Assembly (NCBI RefSeq): GCF_000004075.3
Contig: NC_026655.2
Coordinates: forward strand, 1 to 64,000
Length of the DNA stretch: 64,000 bases
From: Cucumis sativus
Lineage: Eukaryota > Streptophyta > Magnoliopsida > Cucurbitales > Cucurbitaceae
Reading direction: 5' to 3'
Shown: positions 1 to 12,439 of the stretch, one piece after another
Position numbering within the stretch: the stretch's first letter is position 1
How the letters are laid out: each line of letters starts with the position of its first letter
Notes under the pieces: generated by a model
The model's input: only the letters and a program-made list of their open reading frames with translations
The model's database searches: none
Told to the model about the DNA's origin: nothing
Made by a program: the position numbers and the translations under genes

Positions 1-1593
1 AGGTTGCAAAAGATCAAAGAAACACAAACTAGTCCGCATGGAAAGAAATATTGGGACGAAAAAATAAAAACTTGAGTCCGGGCGTCTCCGAGCGGTTCTT
101 GTGGGAAAAAACTTTGATATTACTCAGAGTGAGGACTCCTAGTAGTTATCTGTGAATTTTCGGGACGTTTCTCTCACATGGTTAAAAATCGGCCGATTTT
201 CGTATGGTAAAGCCTTGGCCATTTTTGGACCGTTTTTGGCGCAACCGTTGTGCACCCCCCAACGAGCCCCACCCGACCCTAGGCCCTGCGGCTTTTTTCT
301 GTGTCATACTCAGGTGCAATATAGATGGGTTTCCACACCTATCCGCGCGCTATCATCGGCTAAACAGGTTGCACAAGATCAAAGAACACACAACTAGTCC
401 ATGGGAAGAAAAGTATTGGGACGAAAATAAAACTGAGTCCGGGCGTCTCCGAGCGGTTCTTGTGGGAAAAAACTTTGATATTACTCAGAGTGAGGCCTCC
501 TAGTAGTTATCTATGAATTTTCGGGACGTTTCTCACATGGTTAAAAATCGGCCGATTTTTCGTATGGTAAAGCCTTGGCCATTTTTGGACCGTTTTTTGC
601 GCAACCGTTGTGCACCCCGAACCGAGCCCCACCCGACCTTAGGCCCTGGGCTTTTTTTCTGTGCCATACTGGGTGCAATATGATGGGTTTGCACACCTAT
701 CCGCGGCGCTATCATCGGCCTAAAACAGGTTTCACAAGATCAAAGAAACACAACTAGTCCATGGGAAGAAAAGTATTGGGACGAAAATAAAAACTGAGTC
801 CGGGCGTCTCCGAGCGGTTCTGGTGGGAAAAAACTTTGATATTACTCAGAGTGAGGCCTCCTAGTAGTTATCTGTGAATTTTCGGGACGTTTCTCACATG
901 GTTAAAAAATCAGCCGATTTTTCGTATGGTAAAGCCTTGGCCATTTTTGGACCGTTTTTGGCGCAACCGTTGTGGCACCCCGAACGAGCCCCACCCGACC
1001 CCTAGGCTCTTGGCTTTTTTTCTGGGTCATACTGGGTGCAATATAGATGGGTTTCCACACCTATCCGCGGGCTATCATCGCCTAAAACAGGTTTGCACCA
1101 AGATCAAAGAAACACAACTAGTCCATGGGAAGAAAAGTATTGGGACGAAAATAAAAACTGAGTCTGGGCGTCTCCGAGCGGCTATTGTGGGAAAAAACTT
1201 TGATATTACTCAGAGTGAGGCCTCCTAGTAGTTATCTGTGAATTTTCGGGACGTTTCTCACATGGTTAAAAATCGGCCGATTTTTCGTATGGTAAAGCCT
1301 TGGCCATTTTTGGACCGTTTTTTGGCGCAACCATTGTGCACCCCGAACGAGCCCACCCGACCCCTAGGCCCTGGACTTTTTTCTGTGTCATACTGGGTGC
1401 AATATAGATGGGTTTCCACACCTATCCGCGGGCTATCATCGGCTAAACAGGTTGCACAAGATCAAAGAAACACAACTAGTCCATGGAAGAAAAGTATTGG
1501 GACGAAAATAAAAAGTGAGTCCGGGCGTCTCCGAGCGGTTCTTGTGGGAAAAAACTTTGATATTACTCAGAGTGAGGCCTCCTAGTAGTTATC

Positions 1594-4500
1594 TGTGAAT
1601 TTTCGGGACGTTTCTCACATGGTTAAAAATCGGCCGATTTTTCGTATGGTAAAGCCTTGGCCATTTTTGGACCGTTTTTGGCGGCAACCGTTGTGCACCC
1701 CGAACGAGCCCCACCCGACCCCAAGGCCCTGGGCTTTTTTTCTGTGCCATACTGGGTGGCAATATAGATGGGTTTCGCACACCTATCCGCGGGCTATCAT
1801 CGGGCCTAAACAGGTTGCACAAGATCAAAGAAACACAACTAGTCCATGGGAAGAAAAGTATTGGGACGAAATAAAAAACGAGTCCGGGCGTCTCCGAGCG
1901 ATTCTTGTGGGAAAAAACTTTGATATTACTCACAGAGTGAGGCCTCCTAGTAGTTATCTGTGAATTTTCGGGACGTTTCTCACATGGTTAAAAATCGGCC
2001 GATTTTCGTATGGTAAAGCCTTGGCCATTTTTGGACAGTTTTTGGCGGCAACCGTTGTGGCACCCCGAACGAGCCCCACCCGACCCCTAGGCCCTGGGCT
2101 TTTTTTTCTGGTCATACTGGGTGCAATATAGATGGGTTTCCACACCTACTCGCGGCTATCATCGGCCTAAACAGGTTGCACAAGATCAAAGAAACACAAC
2201 TAGTCCATGGGAAGAAAAGTATTGGGACGAAAAATAAAAACTGAGTCCGGGCGTCTCCGAGCGGTTCTTGTGGTAAAAAACTTTGATATTACTCAGAGTG
2301 AGGCCTCCTAGTAGTTATCTGTGAATTTTCGGGACGTTTCTCACATGGTTAAAATCGGCCGATTTTTCGTATGGTAAAGCCTTGGCCATTTTTGGACGCG
2401 TTTTTGGCGGCAACCGTTGTGCACACCCGAACGAGCCCCACCCGACCCCTAGGCCCTGGGCTTTTTTTCTGGGTCATACTGGGTGCAATATAGATGGGTT
2501 TCCACACCTACTCCGCGGGCTATCATCGGCTAAACAGGTTGCACAAGATCAAAGAAACACAACTAGTCCATGGAAGAAAAGTATTGGGACGAAAATAAAA
2601 AAGTGAGTCCGGGCATCTCCGAGCGATTCTTGTGGGAAAAAACTTTGATATTACTCAGAGTGAGGCCTCCTAGTAGTTATCTGTGAATTTTCGGGACGTT
2701 TTCTCACATGGTTAAAAATCGGCCGATTTTTCGTATGGTAAAGCCTTGGCCATTTTTGGACCGTTTTTGGCGCAACCGACCGTTGTGCACCCCGAACGAG
2801 CCCCACCCGATCTTAGGCCCTGGGCTTTTTTCTGGGTCATACTGGGTGCAATATAGATGGGTTTCCACACCTACTCGCGGGCTATCATCGCCTAAACAGG
2901 TTGCACAAGATCAAAGAAACACAACTAGTCCATGGGAAGAAAAGTATTGGGACGAAAATAAAAAGTGAGTCCGGGCGTCTCCGAGCGGTTCTTGTGGGAA
3001 AAAACTTTGATATTACTCAGAGTGAGGCCTCCTAGTAGTTATCTGTGAATTTTCGGGACGTTTCTCACATGGTTAAAAATCGGCCGATTTTTCGTATGGT
3101 AAAGCCTTGGCCATTTTTGGACCGTTTTTGGCGCAACCGTTGTGCACCCCGAACGAGCCCCACCCGACCCCAAGGCCCTGGGGCTTTTTTTCTGTGCCAT
3201 ACTGGGTGCAATATAGATGGGTTTCCACACCTATCCGCGGGCTATCATCGGCCTAAACAGGTTGCACAAGATCAAAGAAACACAACTAGTCCATGGGAAG
3301 AAAAGTATTGGGACGAAAATAAAAACTGAGTCCGGGCGTCTCCGAGCGATTCTTGTGGGAAAAAACTTTGATATTACTCAGAGTGAGGCCTCCTAGTAGT
3401 TATCTGTGAATTTCGGGACGTTTCTCACATGGTTAAAAATCGCCGATTTTTCGTATGGTAAAGCCTTGGCCATTTTTGGACAGTTTTTTGGCGCAACCGT
3501 TGTGCACCCCGAACGAGCCCCACCCGACCTAGGCCTGGGCTTTTTTTTGGGTCATACTGGGTGCAATATAGATGGGTTTCCACACCTACTCGCGGGCTAT
3601 CATCGGCCTAAACAGGTTGCACAAGATCAAAGAAACACAACTAGTCCATGGGAAGAAAAGTATTGGGACGAAAATAAAAACTGAGTCCGGGCGTCTCCGA
3701 GCGGTTCTTGTGGTAAAAAAACTTTGATATTACTCAGAGTGAGGCCTCCTAGTAGTTATCTGTGAATTTTCGGGACGTTTCTCACATGGTTAAAAATCGG
3801 CCGATTTTTTCGTATGGTAAAGCCTTGGCCATTTTTGGACCGTTTTTGGCGCAACCGTTGTGCACCCGAACGAGCCCCACCCGACCCCTAGGCCCTGGGC
3901 TTTTTTTCTGGTCATACTGGGTGCAATATAGATGGGTTTCCACACCTACTCGCGGGCTATCATCGGACCTAAACAGGTTGCACAAGATCAAAGAAACACA
4001 ACTAGTCCATGGGAAGAAAAGTATTGGGACGAAAATAAAAAAGTGAGTCCGGGCGTCTCCGAGCGATTCTTGTGGGAAAAAACTTTGATATTACTCAGAG
4101 TGAGGCCTCCTAGTAGTTATCTGTGAATTTTCGGGACGTTTCTCACATGGTTAAAAATCGGCCGATTTTCGTATGGTAAAGCCTTGGCCATTTTTGGACC
4201 GTTTTTGGCGCAACCGTTGTGCACCCGAACGAGCCCCACCCGATCCTTAGGCCCTGGGCTTTTTTTCTGGGTCATACTGGGTACAATATAGATGGGTTTC
4301 CACACCTACTCGCGGGCTATCATCGGCCTAAACAGGTTGCACAAGATCAAAGAAACACAACTATAGTCCATGGGAAGAAAAGTATTGGGACGAAAATAAA
4401 AACTGAGTCCGGGGCGTCTCCGAGCGGTTCTTGTGGTAAAAAAACTTTGATATTACTCAGAGTGAGGCCTCCTAGTAGTTATCTGTGAATTTTCGGGACG

Positions 4501-5920
4501 TTTCTCACATGGTTAAAAATCGGCCGATTTTTCGTATGGTAAAGCCTTGGCCATTTTTGGACCGTTTTTGGCGCAACCGTTGTGCACCCCGAACGAGCCC
4601 CACCCGACCCCAAGGCCCTGGGCTTTTTTCTGTGCCATACTGGGTGCAATATAGATGGGTTTCCACACCTATCCGCGGGCTATCATCGGCCTAAAACAGG
4701 TTGCACAAGATCAAAGAAACACAACTAGTCCATGGGAAGAAAAGTATTGGAACGAAAATAAAAACTGAGTCCGGGCGTCTCCGAGCGATTCTTTGTGGGA
4801 AAAAACTTTGATATTACTCAGAGTGAGGCCTCCTAGTAGTTATCTGTGAATTTTCGGGACGTTTCCTCACATGGTTAAAAATCGGCCGATTTTTCGTATG
4901 GTAAAGCCTTGGCCATTTTTGGACAGTTTTTGGCGCAACCGTTGTGCACCCCGAACGAGCCCCACCCGACCCCTAGGCCCTGGGCTTTTTTTCTGGGTCA
5001 TACTGGGTGCAATATAGATGGGTTTCCACACCTACTCGCGGGCTATCATCGGCCTAAACAGGTTGCACAAGATCAAAGAAACACAACTAGTCCATGGGAA
5101 GAAAAGTATTGGGACGAAAATAAAAACTGAGTCCGGGCGTCTCCGAGCGGTTCTTGTGGTAAAAAACTTTGATATTACTCAGAGTGAGGCCTCCTAGTAG
5201 TTATCTGTGAATTTTCGGGACGTTTCTCACATGGTTAAAAATCGGCCGATTTTTCGTATGGTAAAGCCTTGGCCATTTTTGGACCGTTTTTGGCGCAACC
5301 CGTTGTGCAGCACCGAACGAGCCCCACCCGACCCTAGGCCCTGGGCTTTTTTTCTGGGTCATACTGGGTGCAATATAGATGGGTTTCCACACCTACTCGC
5401 GGGCTATCATCGGACTAAACAGGTTGCACAAGATCAAAGAAACACAACTAGTCCATGGGAAGAAAAGTATTGGGACGAAAATAAAAAGTGAGTCCGGGCG
5501 TCTCCGAGCGATTCTTGTGGGAAAAAACTTTGATATTACTCAGAGTGAGGCCTCCTAGTAGTTATCTGTGAATTTTCGGGACGTTTCTCACATGGTTAAA
5601 AATGGCCGATTTTTCGTATGGTAAAGCCTTGGCCATTTTGGACCGTTTTTGGCGCAACCGTTGTGCACCCCGAACGAGCCCCACCCGATCCTTAGGCCCT
5701 GGGCTTTTTTTCTGGGTCATACTGGGTGCAATATAGATGGGTTTCCACACCTACTCGCGGGCTATCATCGGCCTAAGGTTGCACAAGATCAAAGAAACAC
5801 AACTAGTCCATGGGAAGAAAAGTATTGGGACGAAAATAAAAAGTGAGTCCGGGCATCTCCGAGCGGTTCTTGTGGTAAAAACTTTGATATTACTCAGAGT
5901 GAGGCCTCCTAGTAGTTATC
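1594..5920. repeat. Four-monomer higher-order repeat (about 1,440 bp), three copies
   Basis: Within the satellite, monomer variants recur in the order A-B-C-D. A units start at 1594, 3044, 4484 and 5921; the first three carry CCCCAAGGCCC, TGTGCCATACT and GAGCGATTC. B units (1959, 3405, 4845) carry TTGGACAGTTTT and TTCTTGTGGTAAAAA. C units (2320, 3761, 5206) carry AAAAGTGAGTCC and GAGCGATTC. D units (2682, 4122, 5568) carry the diagnostic CACCCGATC before a TTAGG variant. The spacing of A units is 1450, 1440 and 1437 bp. The pattern blurs after about 6,300. Confidence 0.8.
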
Positions 5921-8329
5921 TGTGAATTTTCGGGACGTTTCTCACATGGTTAAAAATCGGCCGATTTTTCGTATGGTAAAGCCTTGGCCATTTTTGGACC
6001 GTTTTTGGCGCAACCGTTGTGCACCCCGAACGAGCCCCACCCGACCCCTAGGCCCTGAGCTTTTTTTCTGTGTCATACTGGGTGCAATATAGATGGGTTT
6101 CCACACCTATCTGCGGGCTATCATCGGCCTAAACAGGTTGCACAAGATCAAAGAAACACAACTAGTCCATGGGAAGAAAAGTATTGGGACGAAAATAAAA
6201 ACTGAGTCCGGGCGTCTCCGAGCGATTCTTGTGGGAAAAAACTTTGATATTACTCAGAGTGAGGCCTCCTAGTAGTTATCTGTGAATTTTCGGGACGTTT
6301 CTCACATGGTTAAAAATCGGCCGATTTTTCGTATGGTAAAGCCTTGGCCATTTTTGGACCGTTTTTGGCGCAACCGTTGTGCACCCCGAACGAGCCCCAC
6401 CCGACCCTTAGGCCCTGGGCTTTTTTTCTGGGTCATACTGGGTGCAATATAGATGGGTTTCCACACCTACTCGCGGGCTATCATCGGCCTACACAGGTTG
6501 CACAAGATCAAAGAAACACAACTAGTCCATGGGAAGAAAAGTATTGGACGAAAATAAAAACTGAGTCGGGCGTCTCCGAGCGGTTCTTGTGGGAAAAAAC
6601 TTTGATATTACTCAGAGTGAGGCCTCCTAGTAGTTATCTGTGAATTGTCGGGACGTTTCTCACATGGTTAAAAATCGGCCGATTTTTCGTATGGTAAAGC
6701 CTTGGCCATTTTTGACCGTTTTTGGCGCAACCGTTGTGCACCCGAACGAGCCCCACCCGACCCCTAGCCCTGGGCTTTTTTTCTGGGTCATACTGGGTGC
6801 AATATAGATGGGTTTCCACACCTACTCGCGGGCTATCATCGGCCTAAACAGGTTGCACAAGATCAAAGAAACACAACTAGTCCATGGAAGAAAAGTATTG
6901 GGACGAAAATAAAAACTGAGTCCGGGCGTCTCTGAGCGGTTCTTGTGGGAAAAACTTTGATATTACTCAGAGTGAGGCCTCCTAGTAGTTATCTGTGAAT
7001 TTTCTGGACGTTTCTCACATGGTTAAAAATCGGCCGATTTTTCGTATGGTAAAGCCTTGGCCATTTTTGGACCGTTTTTGGCGCAACCGTTGTGCACCCC
7101 GAACGAGCCCCCACCCGACCCCTAGGCCCTGGGCTTTTTTTCTGTGTCATACTGGGTGCAATATAGATGGGTTTCCACACCTATCCGCGAGCTATCATCG
7201 GCCTAAACAGGTTGCACAAGATCAAAGAAACTCAACTAGTCCATGGGAAGAAAAGTATTGGGACGAAAATAAAAACTGAGTCCGGGCGTCTCCGAGCGGT
7301 TCTGGTGGGAAAAAACTTTGATATTACTCAGAGTGAGGCCTCCTAGTAGTTATCTGTGAATTTTCGGGACGTTTCTCACATGGTTAAAAATCAGCCGATT
7401 TTTCGTATGGTAAAGCCTTGGCCATTTTTGGACCGTTTTTGGCGCAACCGTTGTGCACCCCGAACGAGCCCCACCCCCCTAGGCCCTAGGCTTTTTTTTT
7501 GGTCATACTGGGTGCAATATAGATGGGTTTCCACACCTATCCGCGGGCTATCATCGGCCTAAACAGGTTGCACAAGATCAAAGAAACACAACTAGTCCAT
7601 GGGAAGAAAAGTATTGGACGAAAATAAAAACTGAGTCTGGGCGTCTCCGAGCGGTTCTTGTGTGGGAAAAAACTTTGATATTACTCAGAGTGAGGCCTCC
7701 TAGTAGTTATCTGTGAATTTTCGGGACGTTTCTCACATGGTTAAAAATCGGCGCCGATTTTTCGTATGGTAAAGCCTTGGCCATTTTTGGACCGTTTTTG
7801 GCGCAACCGTTGTGCACCCCGAACGAGCCCCACCCGACCCCAAGGCCCTGGGCTTTTTTTCTGTGCCATACTGGGTTCAATATAGATGGGTTTCCACACC
7901 TATCCGCGGGCTATCATCGGCCTAAAAGGTTGCACAAGATCAAAGAAACTCAACTAGTCCATGGGAAGAAAAGTATTGGGACGAAAATAAAAAGTGAGTC
8001 CGGCTTCTCCGAGCGGTTCTTGTGGGAAAACTTTGAATATTACTCAGAGTGAGGCCTCCTAGTAGTTATCTGTGAATTTTCGGGACGTTTCTCACATGGT
8101 TAAAAATCGGCCGATTTTTCGTATGGTAAAGCCTTGGCCATTTTTTGGACCGTTTTTGGCGCAACCGTTGTGCACCCCGAACGAGCCCCACCCGACCCCT
8201 AGCCCTGGGCTTTTTTTCTGTGTGTCATACTGGGTGCCAATATAGATGGGTTTCCACACCTATCCGCGGGCTATCATCGGCCTAAACAGGTTGCACAAGA
8301 TCAAATAAACACAACTAGTCCATGGGAAG

Positions 8330-8338
8330 AAAAGTATT
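8330..8338. other. 9-bp target-site duplication, left copy
   Basis: AAAAGTATT is satellite sequence immediately left of the element end GGGGAATTGAC. The same 9 bp sit immediately right of the other end at 15700-15708, and the satellite then resumes in register with GGGACG. A 9-bp duplication is typical of Mutator-superfamily insertion. Confidence 0.93.
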
Positions 8339-10425
8339 GGGGAATTGACAAAAATAGGCCAAAAATGGGGTAGAAATAGAGTTTTAGGATTGATTGTAAA
8401 AAAGTTGAGATTTAGGATAAATTGGAGGTGAAATGACGAAAATACCCTCTTTTATTTTCCTTCCTCTTTTCTTCTTTTTTTTTTTCCTTTTCTTCTTTTT
8501 CCTTTTCTTCAACCCGAAGACAGAAGGCCGTTCAAAAGAAAAACGTAAACCAGAGCCTTTGAACTCTCCGCGTCTGCAGTTACCCCCTTCAACTCTCTTC
8601 CGCCTCCCCGTGAACGTTTTTCTCTTCCGTCCATTTCTTTCTCCACTTCCATCCATTTCTTCTCCACGACTCTCCGCTATATTTCGATTTCAACTTGTTC
8701 ACGGAACGTCTCCATTTCTTCTGCACGGGTCTCTGTTTTACTTTCGACTTCATCTCCGGCGGACGCTTCTCCACTTCCATCCATTTCGATTTCAGGTTGT
8801 TTTCACCGGACCTCTCCATTTCTTATCCACTCCTCTACATTGGCAGTGCCGTATCCATCATCTTTTGAAGTCAAGTGAGTAATAAATCTCAGTTTTTTTT
8901 TAGAGTTAGTCTGTTGTAGCTTATTTATTATTACAGTATTCCATCTTGTTTGTTTAAGTTGTCTGTTGAGATGTGAGTTTTTTGTTTTTGGCACATTTTA
9001 GAGAAGAAATGCATGTCATATGCACACAGACATAGAGAACCGTGGGAGCCATTCTGTTTTTAGGAAGAAAAACATTTCTTTGCAATGTACTGTAATAATA
9101 GAAAAACCATACCTTGGAGTTTAGAACTTGAATTCGAACATATATTTGGTATCATAATATAAACTCTGGGCAAAGTTACCAGTACAATAGATATGTGCTA
9201 AACATGCATTCTAAAGATTGTATTCTAAAGACATTATCATAAGCTGCATTGTTGAAAGACCATTTCATTTGCCTTGAAGTTTTCCATCATCTCGCACCTA
9301 TCAGCACCTATCTCTCACCTTCCAAAATTTTGAGTAGAAGTCCCAATATAAGAGTGTTAACTTCCTAAACCGTTTAGAATGCATGTTTAGCTAGTCTACT
9401 AGGTGTTAAGGCTATAGGGTTAGCAATTGTATTAGACTTAGCAACTTTGCCTTGAAGTTTTCCATCATCTCGCACCTATTCAGCACCTATCTCTCACCTT
9501 CCAAAATTTTGAGTAGAAGTCCCAATATAAGAGTGTAAAACTTCCTAAACCGTTTAGAATGCATGTTTAGCTAGTCTACTAGGTGTTAAGGCTTTAGGAT
9601 TAGCAATTGTTATTAGACTTAGCAACTTTGCCTTGAAGTTTTCCATCATCTCTCACCTATCAGCATCTATCTCTCACCTTCCAAAATTTTGAGTATAGAA
9701 GTCCCAATATAAGAGTGTTAACTTCCTAAACCGTTTAGAATGCATGTTTAGCTAGTCTACTAGGTGTTAAGGCTATAGGGTTAGCAATTGTATTAGACTT
9801 AGCAACTTTGCCTTGAAGTTTTCCATCATCTCGCACCTATCAGCCACCTATCTCTCACCTTCCAAAATTTTGAGTAGAAGTCCCAATATAAGAGTGTAAA
9901 ACTTCCTAAACCGTTTAGAATGCATGTTTAGCTAGTCTAGCTAGGTGTTAAGGCTTTAGGATTAGCAATTGTATTAGACTTAGCAAACTTTGCCTTGAAG
10001 TTTTCCATCATCTCTCACCTATCAGCACCTATCTCTCACCTTCCAAAAATTTTGAGCAGAAGTCCCAATATAAGAGTGTTAACTTCCTAAACCGTTTAGA
10101 ATGCATGTTTAGCTAGTCTACTAGGTGTTAAGGCTATAGGGTTAGCAATTGTATTAGACTTAGCAACTTTGCCTTGAAGTTTTCCATCATCTCGCACCTA
10201 TCAGCACCTATCTCTCACCTTCCAAAATTTTGAGTAGAAGTCCCCAATAATAAGAAGTGTAAACCTCCTAAACCGTTTAGAATGCATGTTTAGCTACTCT
10301 ACTATGGTGTTAAGGCTTTAGGGTTAGCAATTTTATTAGACTTAGCAACTTTGCCTTGAAGTTTTCCAGCATCTCGCACCTATCAGCACCTATCTCTCAC
10401 CTTCCAAAATTTTGAGTAGAAGTCC
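8339..10425. repeat. Long terminal inverted arm, left
   Basis: From the left element end to AGTAGAAGT at about 10425, this sequence matches the reverse complement of 13642-15699. It consists of a 110-bp terminal motif, a pyrimidine-rich stretch (8450-8880), a unique stretch (8900-9270) and the 180-bp tandem repeats. Differences from the other arm are mostly short indels. The open frames in the pyrimidine-rich part are low complexity and I do not treat them as coding. Confidence 0.92.
9271..10425. repeat. 180-bp tandem repeat in the left arm (about 6.5 copies)
   Basis: Units begin at GCCTTGAAGTTTTCCATCAT at 9271, 9449, 9630, 9810, 9992, 10171 and 10353, so the period is 178-182 bp. Within a unit CACCTATCAGCACCTATC and TAAACCGTTTAGAATGCATG recur. 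Adjacent units alternate slightly (AGTGTTAACTTCC against AGTGTAAAACTTCC, and GGCTATAGGGTT against GGCTTTAGGATT), which hints at a two-unit higher-order period. Confidence 0.95.
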
Positions 10426-10498
10426 CAAGATGCTAGTGCATCCATGTTTAGTAAGTCTCTTATGCAATTATATTTAATTAGTTTTTTTTTTTATGCAG

Positions 10499-10790
10499 GT
10501 TTCAGTATGGCTTCGACATCAACTAACGGTGCCAAATTTGCTCGATGCTACTGGATTCTTTGTTAGGAGAGGCGGATCATCAACACACAAGGAACCTTGG
10601 CCACTTGTCATTGTCGACTCCATTCCACTTCAACGCAACAATAGTGATTGTGGTGTATTTACAATTTAAGTATTTCGAAATATGAAGCTTCTGGTTTAGA
10701 TGTAGCTACATTATGTCAAGAAAACATGTCATATTTTAGAAAAACAATTGGCATTTCAATTATGGACCAACAATCCCATGTATTAACTTT
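10499..10790 (+). pseudogene. Ulp1-like cysteine protease, C-terminal catalytic part (decayed)
   Basis: After a good 3' splice site (T-rich tract, then ATGCAG) an open frame runs from 10499. It contains WPLVIVDSIPLQRNNSDCGV, which holds the Q...DCG.F active-site signature of C48 (Ulp1/SENP) proteases; the catalytic Cys codon is at 10649. Before that come VWLRHQLTVPNLL and a linker. After VFTI the frame breaks: two apparent single-base insertions are needed to continue into a KYFEYEASGLDV-like tail, and the tail then stops. It is therefore a remnant. The matching N-terminal half lies on the opposite strand at 12440-13272. These proteases remove SUMO or ubiquitin-like tags; their role in MULEs is unknown. 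Confidence 0.75.
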
Positions 10791-11280
10791 TAGTTCCAAC
10801 TTTTGAAGGAATTGTATATGTTCCAAACTATGTACATAAATAGTTTTATATGATGGAATGAATACCATTTTTGTTTTTTGGTATGCAATTTTTATTTCAT
10901 TATCTTGGAAAATTGTAAAGTGTGCAGAACTTTTATATAATGTACAACAATGCAGGTGAGAGCAACATTCTCATGCTCTTAGAATTAGGAAGGCCAATTT
11001 ATCCCACAATGTATGAAAATGGAGAGAGGTGAGAGAAAAATGAAATATTCTTTTTTGGAAGTGAGAAAATGGAGAAAATGGTTTTCAAAGGCCGATGGAA
11101 ACCATGGGAAAGAGCTTGAGAAAGAAATTTCAAGAAAACGAATTAAAGAATGGAAAAGGAAGAAAAAGGAAATTTCGTGATGAAAATGAGGGAAAATGGA
11201 ACACCAGAGGGAGGGATGAGAGAAAAATGAAACATTTTTAGAAAGTGAAAAAACGGAGGGAGAAGGAGAAGGAGAAGAGA

Positions 11281-11428
11281 GGATTCATAAATTGATTTTA
11301 GGATATTTTTTTAACTTGAGGGTAATATAGACTTTTTCCAACTAATTTGTCCTAAAAGTCATCTTTTTTAAAATTCATCTCAAAACTCTTTACATCCTTC
11401 CAAATTATCCTATTTTTGATAATTCCCC
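11281..11428 (-). repeat. Degenerate internal element end (right-hand type)
   Basis: Read on the minus strand from 11428, GGGGAATTATCAAAAATAGG matches the terminal motif of the whole element with two changes. Similarity continues in patches (AGAGTTTTGAGATGA, TTTTAGGACAAATT, ATTACCCTC) for about 120 bp. It is more diverged than the outer ends, so it may be the original right end of an older element spanning 8339-11428. Confidence 0.7.
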
Positions 11429-11499
11429 AAAGAAGAGCAACCAACCGCTATTTTCTTCTTCAACACTTGTTTTAACAATTTAGCGAAGAAGAAGAAGAA

Positions 11500-11627
11500 G
11501 GGAAATTGACAAAAATAGGCCAAAAATGGGGTATAAATAGAGTTTTAGGATTGATTGTAGAAAAGTTGAGATTTAGGATAAATTGGAGGTGAAAATGACG
11601 AAAATACCCCTCTTTTAATTTTAATTC
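11500..11627 (+). repeat. Internal copy of the left element end
   Basis: GGGAAATTGACAAAAATAGG at 11500 starts about 125 bp that closely match the outer left terminus: the ATGGGGTATAAATAGAGTTTT, GATTTAGGATAAATTGG and GACGAAAATACCCC blocks occur in order. It lies 72 bp after the degenerate right-hand end at 11428. So the insertion contains two head-to-tail elements or a nested one. The sequence between them is GAA-rich, so no target duplication can be called. Confidence 0.85.
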
Positions 11628-12439
11628 ACATTTGCTCTTCTCTTCTTTTCCAACCCCTCTCTCTCTCTCTTCAATGTCATTCACCTGAAGAAAAAAAAAC
11701 AGAATTGCGAACGCAGCCTTTCTTCTCCTCTCCTCATAGATTACGTAAAGGGAAAAAAAAGAAGAATCCTTCTCTTGCAGTCTCATAGATTACGTAAAGA
11801 AAAAAGAAGCATTTCTCCTCCTTCTCATAGATTATGTAAAGGAAAAAGAAAAAAGAAAAACTCATTTGCGATTCTTCTCCTCTCTCAAAAGTTTGTCAAC
11901 TTTCCGCTTTACTCCGGTGTCGTTCATCATCTACTCCGGCGAAACATCTCACGCATTGTGGTTTGTTTTAATTTTTTAAATCCGAAATCTGAATTGTGTT
12001 GTGTTATATGTATATATATTTTTGCATCTTAAATGTATAAATCAAATATTATTTTTTATTTTTTATTGTTTCAAGTTGATTTAGGGTTGATTTAAGGTTG
12101 CTTTATAGATGTTTCAAATGATGTTAGCAATTTATCATTATTATTATTTTATCTCGCAAACATCTGGTAGACATCTCGCAAACATCTCGCAGACATCTTG
12201 CAAGGTTCTTAAATTGAAATGTTTAATCTGAAATGAAATTGATTTAGGGTGACTTTTAGCTATTGTTTTTTTGTATCTCGCAATATCCTAAACATTTTGT
12301 AGCTGTCAAGATCGTAAACATGTAGGGTGTGACTATGCACGTTTTATTTAGTATTTACCTACTGTTTTTTAATAAACTTTGTTTATGTGATATGTCAAAT
12401 GCTAACTTCAAATCTCATTTTTTTGCAGCAATTGAAAAG

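Larger units (their letters stand above)
1..8338. repeat. 360-bp tandem satellite array, left block
   Basis: About 23 head-to-tail monomers, period about 360 bp, running off the left edge of the window. A convenient unit start is TGTGAATTTTCGGGACG, seen at 1594, 1959, 2320, 2682, 3044, 3405, 3761 and so on. Each monomer has a CG-rich half (GCGCAACCGTTGTGCACCCC, CGAACGAGCCCC) and an AT-rich half. Most differences are 1-2 nt indels in homopolymers and a few recurring substitutions. Short open frames recur once per monomer in several frames and are by-products of the repeat, not genes. I do not recognise the satellite by name with certainty; a 360-bp length class is known in Cucumis satellites, but identity needs a search. 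Confidence 0.97.

Noticed and set aside
152..8052. Recurrent 60-120 codon open frames in the satellite (MVKNRPIFRMVKPWPFL-type and the antisense YIAPSMTQKKSPG-type)
   Set aside because: They repeat once per 360-bp monomer on both strands, shift frame with every indel, often need GTG starts, and have no conserved ends. They are by-products of the tandem repeat.
8433..8882. 149-codon open frame in the left MULE arm and its 140-codon mirror in the right arm
   Set aside because: The translation is low-complexity (Phe/Leu/Pro/Ser from a polypyrimidine tract) and the two arms give different lengths because of homopolymer indels. It is more likely untranslated terminal sequence.
9271..10425. CRISPR-like reading of the regularly spaced repeats
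   Set aside because: There is no repeat/spacer alternation: the whole 180-bp unit repeats, and the context is a plant transposon.
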